Positions 9,301-19,461 of a stretch of 64,000 nt of DNA are shown here, one piece after another; the first letter of the stretch is position 1; each line of letters begins with the position of its first letter. A program made the translations under genes and the position numbers. The notes beneath the pieces were generated by a model. That model was not told the DNA's origin. It searched no databases and saw nothing but the letters and a program-made list of their open reading frames with translations. The DNA is from Candidatus Polarisedimenticolia bacterium (GTDB taxonomy: Bacteria > Acidobacteriota > Polarisedimenticolia > Gp22-AA2 > AA152): NCBI GenBank assembly GCA_036004685.1, contig DASYRE010000025.1:1-64000 (forward strand), written 5' to 3'.

Positions 9301-12300
9301 TTACGGGCAGCTAGGTGTGGTGGAACGCGTCCCGTTGGCACTGCTGCAAACGCCCCTTGACGTGTTGTTGCAGGTCTCGCCTCCGGGGCAGTCGGCAGTA
9401 ACGTCGCAGCGGGTGGCCGTGGTAATCGAGCAACTCAGGCAGCTGCTCTTCACACCGGCCCCTCCTGATCCACCGCAATGGTCGGTCGGACTCAAGCTGC
9501 AGGATTCGGTCCTGGCTTGACCGTAGGTGGCGAATACCTTCGTCACTCCCGCGGGAGTCGTGAAGATGTTCCCCAGGTAGTAGTACAAGTTGGCCGACAG
9601 CGGGTTGCTGGCGCTGTCGTCCAGACTGATCTGGCTGGGCGTCGGCGGGTTGCAAGCGTGCTGCACCGCGTCGATGTCGCAGGAGCTGACCCCGGCCAGT
9701 CCGTTCGTCGTGAACGACGCGACGTTGCTGAACCCGGCCGCGGGAGTGCAACCGGAGACGGTGCAGGTTCCGGTGAGGCCACCATCGGTGCCGCCGGCCA
9801 CCAGCCCGTTGCCGACGCCAAGAGCCGCGGTCCTGACGAAGGCATGACCGTACACCGGGCGCGGCATCGAAAGGTGCGGAGGCGTGCCCGGTCCGTTGAG
9901 CAGGTAGTTGGAGATGGTGACTGCCGCTGGCGCAGGCACCGAGCACGTGCCGCCGCCGAGGCACTGGGCGGCCGCGGTGCAAGCCGTACCCGGATTGGTG
10001 CCACCGGCGCAGGTGACCGCGCCGAAGAGCCCACCCGAGAGACTCGGCTCGGTGGCGGCCGGAGGCGGTCCGGCGTAGACGTTGCACCCACCTGCGACCG
10101 CACCGACCGGCGGACCGACCGGAGCGGTTGTGCAGGAGAAGTCGGAGCTGCAGCGGACCTCGACCTGATAGAGGTCGCCAGCGTTGTTCGTACTGGTAGA
10201 GGTGGTGGCCGTGTTTCCGAGCTTCAGGTTGCCGGAGGTGGACCAGTCTTGGAGAACGGTCGTTCCTCCCCCGTCGACCTTGGAGAAGCGGAACTGCGCC
10301 ACGCCGTCGGCGCACCCTCCGGGGTTCGCCGTCTGCGAAGCGTCGAGGAGGAGAGACTCGCCGACCACGATGACGCCGTCCCCGTCCGCGTCATTGATGC
10401 GGAAGTCGACGGTGAAGCCGTTCGTGCCGAGGGCCTCGTTGCACTTGGCAGCCGCGGTCGCCGGACACTGGCTGGTGAGCGGGATCGAGGTAGTTTCGAC
10501 CGCCGGAGCGATCGGCGTGGTGACGGCGCCGGTAATCTGGATCGAGTCGATCCACCAGCCGTCGTCGCGCGTCCCGATGTCGAACGGATTAGCGGCTCCG
10601 GGCGGCTCGAGATAGGAATCCCAGCCGTTGCCGAAGTCCCAGCCCTGGCCGACCCAGCGGAACTTGACGCGCTGTCCGAGGAACAAGCCGAGGTTGAACT
10701 TGCTCTGGACCCAGATACCCTCACCGATGCTGCCGAGAGATCCCGGACCCTGGGCATTGAAGAACGAGAAGACGTTCGTCCCCAGGACGTTTCCGGAGTG
10801 CGACCAGACGCCGTCGGGGAAGCACATCGTCTCCCCGAAGGAGCCGGGGACGTTCGCGTTGGCCGCGTCGGTCGGGGTGAATTCGCAGTAACCGAACCAG
10901 GACCAGACCTGGGTCGTGTGGTCGTAGACGTTCTGGAACGGAATCAACTTCTGCCAGCGGCCGAAGTTGTCTCCCGCACCCGGATCCTGATCCACCGAGA
11001 TTTGAACGTCCGCGTGGTCTCCCGACTGGTCGACCTGGAAGTTGATCGCGTTGTCGTCCGCGAAGTCGGCGATGTGCCAGAAGGACATGAACAGGTCGCC
11101 GATGGTCGCGTTCGGCAGGATCGTCAGGTTGATCGGGTTCGTGTCGAAAGCCTCGATTTCGCGAAGAGGCGTGGTGTCGAATTTCCTCTCCGCGGCATCG
11201 GTGTGACGGCCCCAGTGCGCCGACTTGGTGCCGTGGAACGCCTTCTCCGCCGGAATCGGCCCGGTGGTGCTGTCGAAGTGCCAGTCGGTGTCGAAGTCAG
11301 GGTCGATCTGACAGCCCTGAGGACCGGTGCGGCCGCCGATCTCCATGAACCCGAAGCAGGCCTGACCCACCATCGAGGTGTTGGAGTCCGCGGCGGCATT
11401 CCTCTCGATGAACCCGAAGGTGGAGCTGAAATCGTTGTTCTGGCTGATTCCGCCCGTACCGGTCGGGCTCGGCCCCTGGATCTCGAAGTCCTCGTAGATC
11501 AGGCCGGGCTTGCAGGAGGTTGGGACGTTGCCGCAGTTCGCGTCGGAGGCGCAGGCGGCGCCCGCGAAGCTCGGAGCGAGATCAGCGTCGCAGCGGGAGG
11601 CCGTCGGTGTGACCGTGGCTCCCGTCGGAACGTCGATGTCCTCCAGGAAGGCGACGGGGATCGGCACGGTCGTGCCGCCCACCTCGTTGGAGTTCATCGT
11701 CAGGGTCAGGTTGCCGCGGGCGGGAAGCGTCCCGGTGTTGGTGGTCGTGGTCGAGGCGATGACCACCTCGAAGAACTTTCCGTCGGTCGGCTGGGCGGCA
11801 TCGTCGACCGGGGTCAACGTGCGCGTATCCAGCGTCGTGCCGTTCGGGAAGCTCGCGATGGTGATCGCGGCATCGAGGATGCACGCGATGTCGGGATCGC
11901 CCGTGGAGAGCGAGAGGTTGATGCCGGTCAGGTTGATCCCGGTGATGTTCTGGAGCACCAGGCCCAGCCGGACCCTCTCACCCGGGTCGCCGAACGCATC
12001 GCCGTCACCGCAGGCATTGGCCACGTCGGCGCAGGTGGCGCCGCCGGCGCACGTCGCTCCAAGCGTGGTGCACGCCTTGCCGACGTTGGGCCCGGACAGG
12101 CAAGCGCGAACCGCCGGATTGGCGCTGGGGCAGGCCCCGAGCTCGGCCCGGTCGCGGACGAGCGGCGAGAGAACGACGAGCTCCGCCAGAGGAACGTTCT
12201 TGCAGGTCGCGGCCATCGCGAAGAACGGACCGTTGGCCACGTCGTCGGGAATGCCGTCGCGGTTCTCGTCGAAGTGCCCGACGGGGTCGCAGGCGTTGCC

Positions 12301-15300
12301 GATGAGGTTGAAGTTGTCATCGGACTGCACCGGCGGGTCGGAGCCGGGCAGGATCGTCTGGTTGTAGGTGACGGCGCAGTTGTCCTGGTTGTCCTGGACG
12401 AGGTCGCCGTCGGCGTCGTCGTTGGTCCCCGAGCAGACCCGGCTGACGGTGCAGGTGCCCGGAGAGACGCAGTTCGAGTTGACGAAGCACCGCTTGGTGG
12501 CATCGTTGGAACAGGTGCCCAGGCAGTCGCCGTCGCAGGCATCGCCCAGACCGTCGCCGTCGGCGTCGGCCTGGCCGCTGTTCGGCGTCAAGTCGCAGTT
12601 GTCGGTCTCGTCGCACACCGCGTCGCCGTCATAGTTGTCGGGACCGACGACATTCGGAGTGCAGCCGCTCGGCGGATCGTCGTCGCAGGCCTCTCCGTGT
12701 CCGCCGCCGCCCAGGACTTGTCCGGCCACGCAGGTTCCTCCGACGCACGCCGCCAGAGGACCACCGTGGGTGCTACAGGGAATCGTGGCGTCGTTGGTGC
12801 AGTGCCCCTCATCCGGAACATCCGGACAGAGGTCGGTGGCGTTGATCAGGCCGTCGTTGTCGACGTCGTCGTTGTCGCAGACATCCCCGACGCCGTCCAG
12901 ATCGCCGTCGGCCTGGCTCGGGTTGTAGATGAAGGGGCAGTTGTCGCAGCCGAAGTAGGTGCCCCCCACCACGGTGCCGCCGACTTTGTCCCCGTCGTCA
13001 TCAACCTGAAGGGGGTTGTAGACGGTGGGGCAGTTGTCGGAGGGGCCGGCGGGCGCGGTGCAGACGTCGTCGATGGACCCGGTGGCGGGGTTGAAGCCGC
13101 AAATGCCATCCAGTCCGTTGCAGGTGGTGATGTCATCCGAGCTTCCGGGGATGCCGTCGCGACCGGCGCAGGACGGCACGCCGTCACCGTCCAGGTTCGC
13201 AAAGCTCGACTGGCCGGCGATGTGGTTCTGGTTGGAGTCGCACTGGCTGTCCTCGTAGGCGACGAAGACGTTGGTCTCGGTTCCGGGAACCGTGAAGACG
13301 ACGCCCGGGGAGTTGAACACCCCGGACACCTGGATCTGGCCGGTAAAGACACCCGCGGTCGCCGATTCGGCGAGGCTGATGGTTTCACCAGGGAAGGGAT
13401 CGGAGTTCGACCAGACCTTGACCTGGATGGTGTCGTTGCTTCCACCCGCGGTCCCCGCGATGCAGGGAGAAGCGGCGCCCGCGCCGTAGCGGGAGTCGTT
13501 CACCGTGACCCTGAGGGTCTCGTTGCAGTCGTACAGGTTGGTCCTGTCCACCGAAAGGGTGGCGCACTTGCAACCGGCGGCGATTTCGCCGGCACCGATG
13601 CCGATGCGGCTGCAGGAGGGGGTCGCCTCGGCAGCCGGATGGACCTCGTCCCACTCGAAGACGACGTCGTCGACCGACACGCCGAAGTCGCCGTCCGACG
13701 CGCTGGGGATGATCGGATTCTGCTCCACGTACAGGAACGCGAGGCCGATCTGGAACCGGTTGCCCGCGTCGCCGGGCGTGAAGAACTGCAGGCCGTTGTC
13801 CTCGTAGTCCACCGAATCGAACTCCAGCCCTCGGCTGGGGCCGGCCACGGTGTCCTCACCCACGTGCGGCTCGGCGGCACCGGCCGGACAGCTGCCGGCA
13901 CCTCCCTGGCAGGGGCCGGGGAAAGGCCGCAGGTTCGTGGGGGCGGTGGGGATGATCGGCTTGATGGCGTAGTAGTCGTTGCCGCTGGCGTTGTCGAAGC
14001 CGGTGAAGCCGGTCTCGTCGCCCGTCAGGGTGGGGGTCCCGGCGGAAAGCGATCCGTCGGGGTCGGTCCGGGGACCGAACGTCACCTGGTTGTAGTAGAA
14101 CACGGTGTAGTGGGGATCGATCGGTCCGGTTTGGGTCGCGATGTAGTACTGCGTTCCGTCACCGCGAGGGCCGTTGCCAGGCCGGACGATCGCCTTCGGC
14201 ACGTCGTGATCGATGTCGTTGTCGACGTCGATGTACAGCGTCGGCTCGTTGTAGTAGAACTGGATCGACTCGTTGAAGCCGAGGCGCTGGAACTCGACGG
14301 TGAACGGGTTGCCGTTCGCGTCGGTCCCCTGGTTGACCTTCTCGATCACGGGACTGATGAAGTAGTCGAGGAGGAATTCGGCGCGCCGGCCCGTCAAGTC
14401 GTTGAACGCCAGGCCGTAGTTGCCGCACTCCGGGTTGTCCGCGCCGCCGTTGCAGGGACCGTTGGCGCCGCAGTCGCTATTCAGGTAGCAGGCCGCGCCG
14501 CCGACGGCACAGGTACCCGTCACGCCGCTTCCAGTGTGCCACACGCCGCCCACGAAGGCGCCGGCGGGAATCGCCACGCAGCCGCCGCCGAGACCGTTGT
14601 CGAAGCCCGGCGTGCCGTTGGCCTGGACGCAGTTCGACTTGGACTGGGTCTGGAACCCGCAAGTGCCGTTCTGCACGTAGTGCCAGACCGGCAGAGTCGC
14701 CGCCGAGGCGCCGATGTTGCTGGCGGCGTCGCGCTGCGTGTACCAGCCGCCGTTGTTGGCATCGAAGTTCCACGGAATCAGGTCGGTGCCGGCGGGGTTC
14801 GTGTCGGTCAGGACATGCCGGTCGACGATGCCGTTGCTGTCGCCGGTGCTGTTGAAGATCCCGAGCGCCGGATACGCCTCGTCGGCCGCCACGCAGCCCG
14901 AGGGGTTCCCGGCGCCGATGCAGATCACGTTGGTGATGGCGCCGTTGTTCCCGGGCTTGCCGGCCAGCGGGGTGAACATGCTGGAGAACGTGACCGTCTC
15001 ATCCAGCAGCCCGAGCGTCAGGCCGGGGCGGTCGTTCGGCTCGATGACCAGCGAGCGGTTGATGTCGCGCTGGATCGAGCCGCTGCCGTTCGGGAAGTCG
15101 GTCGAGTAGTGCAGGCTCGCCCGGTCCGAACCCAGCGCATGCTGGAAGTTGAAGACCTGGCGGCCCAGGACCGTGCCGTTGCTCGTATTGGCCAGGGTCA
15201 GACGCAGGAAGAGCTGACCCGACACCGCCACGTCGTTGACTTTGATCGAGAAGGTGACCGCCTCCGGCTGTCCTTGAGGCAGACGCCCGATGTTCTTGGG

Positions 15301-18300
15301 CGAATCGAGGATCGACAGCGGCGCCGGGGTGCCGCAGCTGTTGTTCGCTCCGAAAGGCACCGCGCAAGCCAACAGCGTGGCGGTGACGTCGGTGTACTCG
15401 TCGAGCCGCGAGTTGTTGACCACGGCCACCGAATAGGTCACCAGCTCGTTGCGGTCGAAGAACTGGTCGGTGTCGCAGCCGCCGAACAGCAGGTCGGTCT
15501 TGTTGCGCTGTCCCGGGATCACGAAGATGCCGCCCAGGAAGTTGGGCTCGCAATCCATCGGGGCCCGTCCGAACGCGGTCCGCGAGCCGCCGGTCGCGTC
15601 GACGTAGGTCACCTCGACAGTGTAGCCGGTGTCGCCCTCGATGACGCCGTTGCCGGGGGTCCCGACCGCGGGGGAGCCGCTGCCGAGCCGCACGGCCACG
15701 GGAATCGAGGAGAAGACGTGGCTGGCGCCGTTGAACTTGAGGTTCGCCTCGGTGTCGACGAGGGCGCCGGAGGTGTTGTAGACCCGGACGGTCGTCGCCC
15801 CGCTGATCTGGAGGGCTGAGGCGTCGGACTCCCAAACGTTCACGGCCGCGTCGTCGGAGCAGCCGTAGCGGATCTTGTCCAGCCGCGCCATCGACTGCGG
15901 GAAGCTGGCGAACTGGGGCGCGGTGTTGGTGCCGTCCTTCTCGACGACCAGCGGACCGGCCACGGCCAGCCCGTAGACCTGGCCTCCCTTGTCCAGGAAG
16001 GTGTCGCCGTCGGTGTCCTCGCCGGCGTCCAGACGGTTGTTGTTGTTGGCGTCCTCGTTGGCTCCGGTGATCTGGCTGATTTGGCCGGCCACGGCGCCTC
16101 CGGCGCCGCGCTTCACCCGCACCGTCCAAACTCCGTCGACGATCTGGTTGTCGGCGGTCCCGGGGTTGGCATCCGGGTTGTCGTGCAGGTGAACGCACTC
16201 AATCGCGTTGAAGTGATCGGCCTGATCCGGATCCCCGCCGGCCCGGCCGAGACCCCACTGGCCCACCACCTGGTTGAAGGCGTTGTAGACGTTTCCGTCG
16301 TAGACCTTGCCGGTCGGATCGATCAGCTCCAGGTCGAGATCGTTGACCAGCAGATCGCCCGGCGGATCGGGCCACGCGACGCAGGCCCGGATCTGGCCCG
16401 CGTTCCCGAGAACCCGGAAGTGATGATCGTGCTGGGTGCTGGCATTGCTGATCGCCGGCTCGGCCGTGGCGGCTCCCCCTCCGTCGGGATCCACGCCGTC
16501 CCAGACCACCAGTCCGAGGGCCGGCTTCTCAGGCGTCCCGGCGCTGATGACTGCGAAGTCCTCCGGCACCGTCTCGTTCGGCCAGTTGACGATCGGCAGG
16601 ACGTGCGACGCCACCGAGCGTCCATACCCTTGCTGATTGTTCCCCAGCACCTGGGGCGAGCCGCTCACCGTCACGAGCGAGGCGCGCGACCGGGCCACCT
16701 GGTCGTCGTTAGGATCCAACCCGGCGGTGTTCCCGGCGTTGCCGAGCTGCTCTTCGGAGAAGTCGGCGGAGGCAGCGAGCATGGCCTTGACCGCGGCGCC
16801 CGAAACCGCCGAGACCCGGTCCCCCTGGACCCGGTCGCCGGTGGGGTAGAAGCCCTGATGGAAGTAGTCCTCCAGGATGGTGGCGATGCTGGCGATCGAC
16901 GCGGCGCCGAAGGAGGTGCCGCGGGCCTGCTGGTCGATTTCCGTCTCCACCGGCCCGCCCTGGTTGTTGTCACGGCTGCGGACAGTGTACATGCCCATCG
17001 GCACCGGGCCGCCGCCCGTCGGGGCGCGGTCGTTGCCGACGCCCGTGACGATCGGAACGGCGCGCAGGGAGGCCGCGCTGGCGGGACCCTTCGCCGTGAA
17101 GTTCTGGGGGTTCTCCTCCTCGTTGAACGGTCCGAACATCGTTCCGGTGTCCTCGCAGGTCGCCCCGGCCGCCACGACGTTCTTGGCGGTGGAAGGCGGC
17201 GACGCTTGCAAGGGGCGGAAGATGGGACCCAAGGGGGGGGTAAGGAGCTGTTGCGCGTCGCTCCCCCCGCTCGACTCGCCGTCGAAGAAGTCGCAGATCA
17301 GGTCGCGGCCGTTGGTGAGCGAGAAGCCGCGGTTGCCGACCGGGACGAAGACCTGGTACTCGAGGTTGTTGACCAGGTACTTGTCGAGCTCGCTGGATTC
17401 GGCCGTGTAGGTTCCGGCCCCGGTGGCCTGTCCGTTGGCGACCCAGTTCGGGATGCCGAAGGCCATGACGTGCAGCCGGGCGCCGGCGGTGTAGGCGGCG
17501 TCCATCCGGGCGGTCAGCGAGCCGGGGCTCACGTTGGCGCCCCGCTCGACGATCTCGGCCGCGGTGCACTGCGACGTCAGGGCCGCATCCTGGATCGCCA
17601 GGCGCGCGCCGCGGGCCGCGCCGTCGAGGTTCAAAGCGCGCGGCACCGAGGTCTGGGAGACCAGGTGGCTCATCGAGAACTGGAAGCCCAAGGCGCTGGC
17701 GTTGCCGGCGATCATCCCGGCGATCACGTTGCCGTGGGTCTGCGCGCCGGAGAGCACGCTGTCGCAGGTCGAGCCGATGGGCACCGTGTCGGCGACCACC
17801 AGCTGGTAGGCCGCGATCTTGCGGTGCGTCCCCCCCCCGATCAGGGCGCTGATCTGCGCCTCGGTCAGGGTCGCGGTGCTGTGCGCCAGGGTCGCCGCGT
17901 CGGTCGACGCGCCGTTGTCCAGGACCGCCACGATGGTCGCCGGGACCGGCGTGGAGCAGTTCCGCGGATCGGTGTTGCCGACGGCGCCGTTGCCACAGCC
18001 GCCACCGTCCACGTTGGCGTCCCAGTAGGGCGTCGCCGAGCCGGTGTTCTCGTTCTCACCGACCTGCACGGTCGGCGGATGCTCCTTGAACACGAACGCC
18101 GAGAGCTGGTACTCCGGAACCTCGCTGATGTTCCGCACCCGCTCGTCCCGCGCCAGCTTGCGCAGATCGGCGACCGACAGGGTCGCCAGGATCGTCGCCC
18201 CGTCCTCCACCATCGACACGTTGTCGTGGTGGCCGTTCTTCATGTCCTTGAGCAGGCCTTCCACCTCCGCCGGGTCCCAGGCGGTGACGTGGACGTCCAG

Positions 18301-18978
18301 CTCCTTCTTGTTGGCCCGCACCTTGTCGAGCAGCATCTGCCGGCCGGCGTTCACGTCGATCTTGAACGCTCCCGCGTACGGCAGTGACGCCTCGACGAAG
18401 GAGGCCTTGACGAGCTCGGCCATCGCCTTGTCGCTGCCCTTCACCACCAGCGCCCGGTCGGCGCGGGTGTCGAGGATGCGCACGCCCATCCCCTTCAACT
18501 CGGCCTCGATCGCGTCGTAACCCTTCACCTTCAGCGCGTCGGCCGAAATCTGGATGATCCCGACGCCGCTGCCCAGACCCAGACCCTTGCCCGCCGGCGC
18601 TGCGTGGGCGGCCGCGGGGCGCAAATCCGCAGGAATCGCGTCAAACGCGTGCGGATTCTTCGGGTTGAAGAAGCCCTGCTGCGTGAAAATCAGCCCCTTC
18701 CGCTGCTGACCCGGTGGCGGAATGTTGGGGTTGAAATTGCCGAGAGGGGCCACGTCCAGCGGCCGCTCATTGACGGCATCAATGGAAGTGCGCTGGAAAT
18801 AAGCCAGCGCATCCGGATCGATATCCCGCTTGTCGAGCTGACTATTGGGATCGATGCCGGGTTTTGCGCCTCCTTTAACCGCCCAGGTATAGACGGACGG
18901 CACCAGGAGGGTCGCCACCAGAGCAAGGGCCACGAGGAGCACCCCTTTCCCGCTCTGCGCAGAGAACCTACTAGGCAT
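9301..18978 (-). CDS. Giant secreted S8 subtilase with thrombospondin type 3 and cysteine-rich repeats
   Basis: This 3225-residue exported protein starts at ATG 18978 behind TAGGAGGAAG. Residues 1-33 look like a signal peptide. A subtilisin-type catalytic domain follows: Asp354 in TIVAVLDNGAS, His415 in THGNVIAGMIAG and Ser689 in RGTSFGAAS. The His-Ser spacing is long. A P-domain-like region follows (CVAWPDPPGD, NDLDLELIDPTG). Residues about 1950-2215 contain Asp-rich thrombospondin type 3 calcium-binding repeats (DNCPFIYNPSQADGDLDG and relatives). Around 2490-2815 is a jelly-roll/MAM-like region. A dispersed four-cysteine motif occurs at least seven times. It likely acts outside the cell or on its surface, probably calcium-stabilised. 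No sortase or PorSS-type tail was recognised. Substrate is unknown. Confidence 0.88.
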   Translation of the reverse strand: MPSRFSAQSGKGVLLVALALVATLLVPSVYTWAVKGGAKPGIDPNSQLDKRDIDPDALAYFQRTSIDAVNERPLDVAPLGNFNPNIPPPGQQRKGLIFTQQGFFNPKNPHAFDAIPADLRPAAAHAAPAGKGLGLGSGVGIIQISADALKVKGYDAIEAELKGMGVRILDTRADRALVVKGSDKAMAELVKASFVEASLPYAGAFKIDVNAGRQMLLDKVRANKKELDVHVTAWDPAEVEGLLKDMKNGHHDNVSMVEDGATILATLSVADLRKLARDERVRNISEVPEYQLSAFVFKEHPPTVQVGENENTGSATPYWDANVDGGGCGNGAVGNTDPRNCSTPVPATIVAVLDNGASTDAATLAHSTATLTEAQISALIGGGTHRKIAAYQLVVADTVPIGSTCDSVLSGAQTHGNVIAGMIAGNASALGFQFSMSHLVSQTSVPRALNLDGAARGARLAIQDAALTSQCTAAEIVERGANVSPGSLTARMDAAYTAGARLHVMAFGIPNWVANGQATGAGTYTAESSELDKYLVNNLEYQVFVPVGNRGFSLTNGRDLICDFFDGESSGGSDAQQLLTPPLGPIFRPLQASPPSTAKNVVAAGATCEDTGTMFGPFNEEENPQNFTAKGPASAASLRAVPIVTGVGNDRAPTGGGPVPMGMYTVRSRDNNQGGPVETEIDQQARGTSFGAASIASIATILEDYFHQGFYPTGDRVQGDRVSAVSGAAVKAMLAASADFSEEQLGNAGNTAGLDPNDDQVARSRASLVTVSGSPQVLGNNQQGYGRSVASHVLPIVNWPNETVPEDFAVISAGTPEKPALGLVVWDGVDPDGGGAATAEPAISNASTQHDHHFRVLGNAGQIRACVAWPDPPGDLLVNDLDLELIDPTGKVYDGNVYNAFNQVVGQWGLGRAGGDPDQADHFNAIECVHLHDNPDANPGTADNQIVDGVWTVRVKRGAGGAVAGQISQITGANEDANNNNRLDAGEDTDGDTFLDKGGQVYGLAVAGPLVVEKDGTNTAPQFASFPQSMARLDKIRYGCSDDAAVNVWESDASALQISGATTVRVYNTSGALVDTEANLKFNGASHVFSSIPVAVRLGSGSPAVGTPGNGVIEGDTGYTVEVTYVDATGGSRTAFGRAPMDCEPNFLGGIFVIPGQRNKTDLLFGGCDTDQFFDRNELVTYSVAVVNNSRLDEYTDVTATLLACAVPFGANNSCGTPAPLSILDSPKNIGRLPQGQPEAVTFSIKVNDVAVSGQLFLRLTLANTSNGTVLGRQVFNFQHALGSDRASLHYSTDFPNGSGSIQRDINRSLVIEPNDRPGLTLGLLDETVTFSSMFTPLAGKPGNNGAITNVICIGAGNPSGCVAADEAYPALGIFNSTGDSNGIVDRHVLTDTNPAGTDLIPWNFDANNGGWYTQRDAASNIGASAATLPVWHYVQNGTCGFQTQSKSNCVQANGTPGFDNGLGGGCVAIPAGAFVGGVWHTGSGVTGTCAVGGAACYLNSDCGANGPCNGGADNPECGNYGLAFNDLTGRRAEFLLDYFISPVIEKVNQGTDANGNPFTVEFQRLGFNESIQFYYNEPTLYIDVDNDIDHDVPKAIVRPGNGPRGDGTQYYIATQTGPIDPHYTVFYYNQVTFGPRTDPDGSLSAGTPTLTGDETGFTGFDNASGNDYYAIKPIIPTAPTNLRPFPGPCQGGAGSCPAGAAEPHVGEDTVAGPSRGLEFDSVDYEDNGLQFFTPGDAGNRFQIGLAFLYVEQNPIIPSASDGDFGVSVDDVVFEWDEVHPAAEATPSCSRIGIGAGEIAAGCKCATLSVDRTNLYDCNETLRVTVNDSRYGAGAASPCIAGTAGGSNDTIQVKVWSNSDPFPGETISLAESATAGVFTGQIQVSGVFNSPGVVFTVPGTETNVFVAYEDSQCDSNQNHIAGQSSFANLDGDGVPSCAGRDGIPGSSDDITTCNGLDGICGFNPATGSIDDVCTAPAGPSDNCPTVYNPLQVDDDGDKVGGTVVGGTYFGCDNCPFIYNPSQADGDLDGVGDVCDNDDVDNDGLINATDLCPDVPDEGHCTNDATIPCSTHGGPLAACVGGTCVAGQVLGGGGHGEACDDDPPSGCTPNVVGPDNYDGDAVCDETDNCDLTPNSGQADADGDGLGDACDGDCLGTCSNDATKRCFVNSNCVSPGTCTVSRVCSGTNDDADGDLVQDNQDNCAVTYNQTILPGSDPPVQSDDNFNLIGNACDPVGHFDENRDGIPDDVANGPFFAMAATCKNVPLAELVVLSPLVRDRAELGACPSANPAVRACLSGPNVGKACTTLGATCAGGATCADVANACGDGDAFGDPGERVRLGLVLQNITGINLTGINLSLSTGDPDIACILDAAITIASFPNGTTLDTRTLTPVDDAAQPTDGKFFEVVIASTTTTNTGTLPARGNLTLTMNSNEVGGTTVPIPVAFLEDIDVPTGATVTPTASRCDADLAPSFAGAACASDANCGNVPTSCKPGLIYEDFEIQGPSPTGTGGISQNNDFSSTFGFIERNAAADSNTSMVGQACFGFMEIGGRTGPQGCQIDPDFDTDWHFDSTTGPIPAEKAFHGTKSAHWGRHTDAAERKFDTTPLREIEAFDTNPINLTILPNATIGDLFMSFWHIADFADDNAINFQVDQSGDHADVQISVDQDPGAGDNFGRWQKLIPFQNVYDHTTQVWSWFGYCEFTPTDAANANVPGSFGETMCFPDGVWSHSGNVLGTNVFSFFNAQGPGSLGSIGEGIWVQSKFNLGLFLGQRVKFRWVGQGWDFGNGWDSYLEPPGAANPFDIGTRDDGWWIDSIQITGAVTTPIAPAVETTSIPLTSQCPATAAAKCNEALGTNGFTVDFRINDADGDGVIVVGESLLLDASQTANPGGCADGVAQFRFSKVDGGGTTVLQDWSTSGNLKLGNTATTSTSTNNAGDLYQVEVRCSSDFSCTTAPVGPPVGAVAGGCNVYAGPPPAATEPSLSGGLFGAVTCAGGTNPGTACTAAAQCLGGGTCSVPAPAAVTISNYLLNGPGTPPHLSMPRPVYGHAFVRTAALGVGNGLVAGGTDGGLTGTCTVSGCTPAAGFSNVASFTTNGLAGVSSCDIDAVQHACNPPTPSQISLDDSASNPLSANLYYYLGNIFTTPAGVTKVFATYGQARTESCSLSPTDHCGGSGGAGVKSSCLSCSITTATRCDVTADCPGGETCNNTSRGVCSSANGTRSTTPSCP

Positions 18979-19101
18979 GACTTCCTCCTAAAAGGGTTAC
19001 GGGGCAAAGGTATTGAGTGCGGGCAACGAGAAGTGACATTCCTGACCGAGAACCTTCTGAGTCCAAAGCTGTCTTGAGCAAAATCGCGTTGGGTAAGCGG
19101 C

Positions 19102-19130
19102 TATGTACGTTCAAGCGACACACCTGTCAA
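19102..19130 (-). promoter_or_regulatory. Candidate proximal promoter for the giant subtilase gene
   Basis: Read on the minus strand: a perfect -35 TTGACA (19130-19125), a 17-base spacer and a weak -10 TACATA (19107-19102). The start would give a leader of roughly 115 bases. Confidence 0.35.
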
Positions 19131-19257
19131 GAAGAAAAAGAGAATGACGCGACGAGGAGAGGGTGGCCAGCGTCGAGACCTCCTTAGGGGGGAGTGCCGT
19201 TGAGTTGTTTTTAACGCAACCGAGAGAGTGGCCGAACGTTATCGATCGGCAGCCGGG

Positions 19258-19285
19258 AATATACCGTGAAAGAAAATGGTGTCAA
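19258..19285 (-). promoter_or_regulatory. Candidate distal promoter for the giant subtilase gene
   Basis: On the minus strand a perfect TTGACA (19285-19280) and TATATT (19263-19258) are separated by 16 bases in a locally A+T-rich stretch. Transcription from here would give a leader of about 270 bases, containing the proximal candidate promoter. Confidence 0.6.
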
Positions 19286-19349
19286 GCAAAAAATGTCAGA
19301 ACGTCATTTTCATGACCATTCCGTGTCGTCAGCCGCCCGGTCAAAGCCG

Positions 19350-19379
19350 TTGACTTGGAGATCGTGGGGCGGCTATTAT
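19350..19379 (+). promoter_or_regulatory. Candidate promoter for the bioY-larE-GGDEF operon
   Basis: TTGACT (19350-19355) and TATTAT (19374-19379) with an 18-base spacer lie about 80 bases upstream of the chosen bioY start. No clear BirA- or BioR-type operator was recognised nearby. Confidence 0.6.
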
Positions 19380-19461
19380 GACGTACGGCTGAAAACCGGG
19401 CTCCCGGGCACGGTCAACTTGCCGGCAATCTGGTAGTTCCATGCACTCGGAGGGCGGATCG

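Larger units (their letters stand above)
18979..19461. other. Divergent intergenic region between giant subtilase and bioY
   Basis: This interval of almost 500 bases holds two minus-strand promoter candidates and one plus-strand candidate, and is visibly more A+T-rich around 19260-19320 than the genes on either side. No credible gene or known riboswitch was recognised in it. Confidence 0.6.

Noticed and set aside
9478-15819. Open plus-strand frame of 2113 codons opposite the giant protease
   Set aside because: It is exactly antisense to a gene with signal peptide, catalytic triad and repeats. Its translation is Arg/Gly/Val/Ala-rich and low complexity with no domain; long antisense frames are expected in such GC-rich DNA.
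16081-18387. Open plus-strand frame of 768 codons
   Set aside because: Same situation: antisense to the protease N-terminal half, no start signal or domain.
19386-19461. Biotin-responsive operator or riboswitch upstream of bioY
   Set aside because: No sequence resembling a known BirA or BioR site was found, and no conserved riboswitch core.
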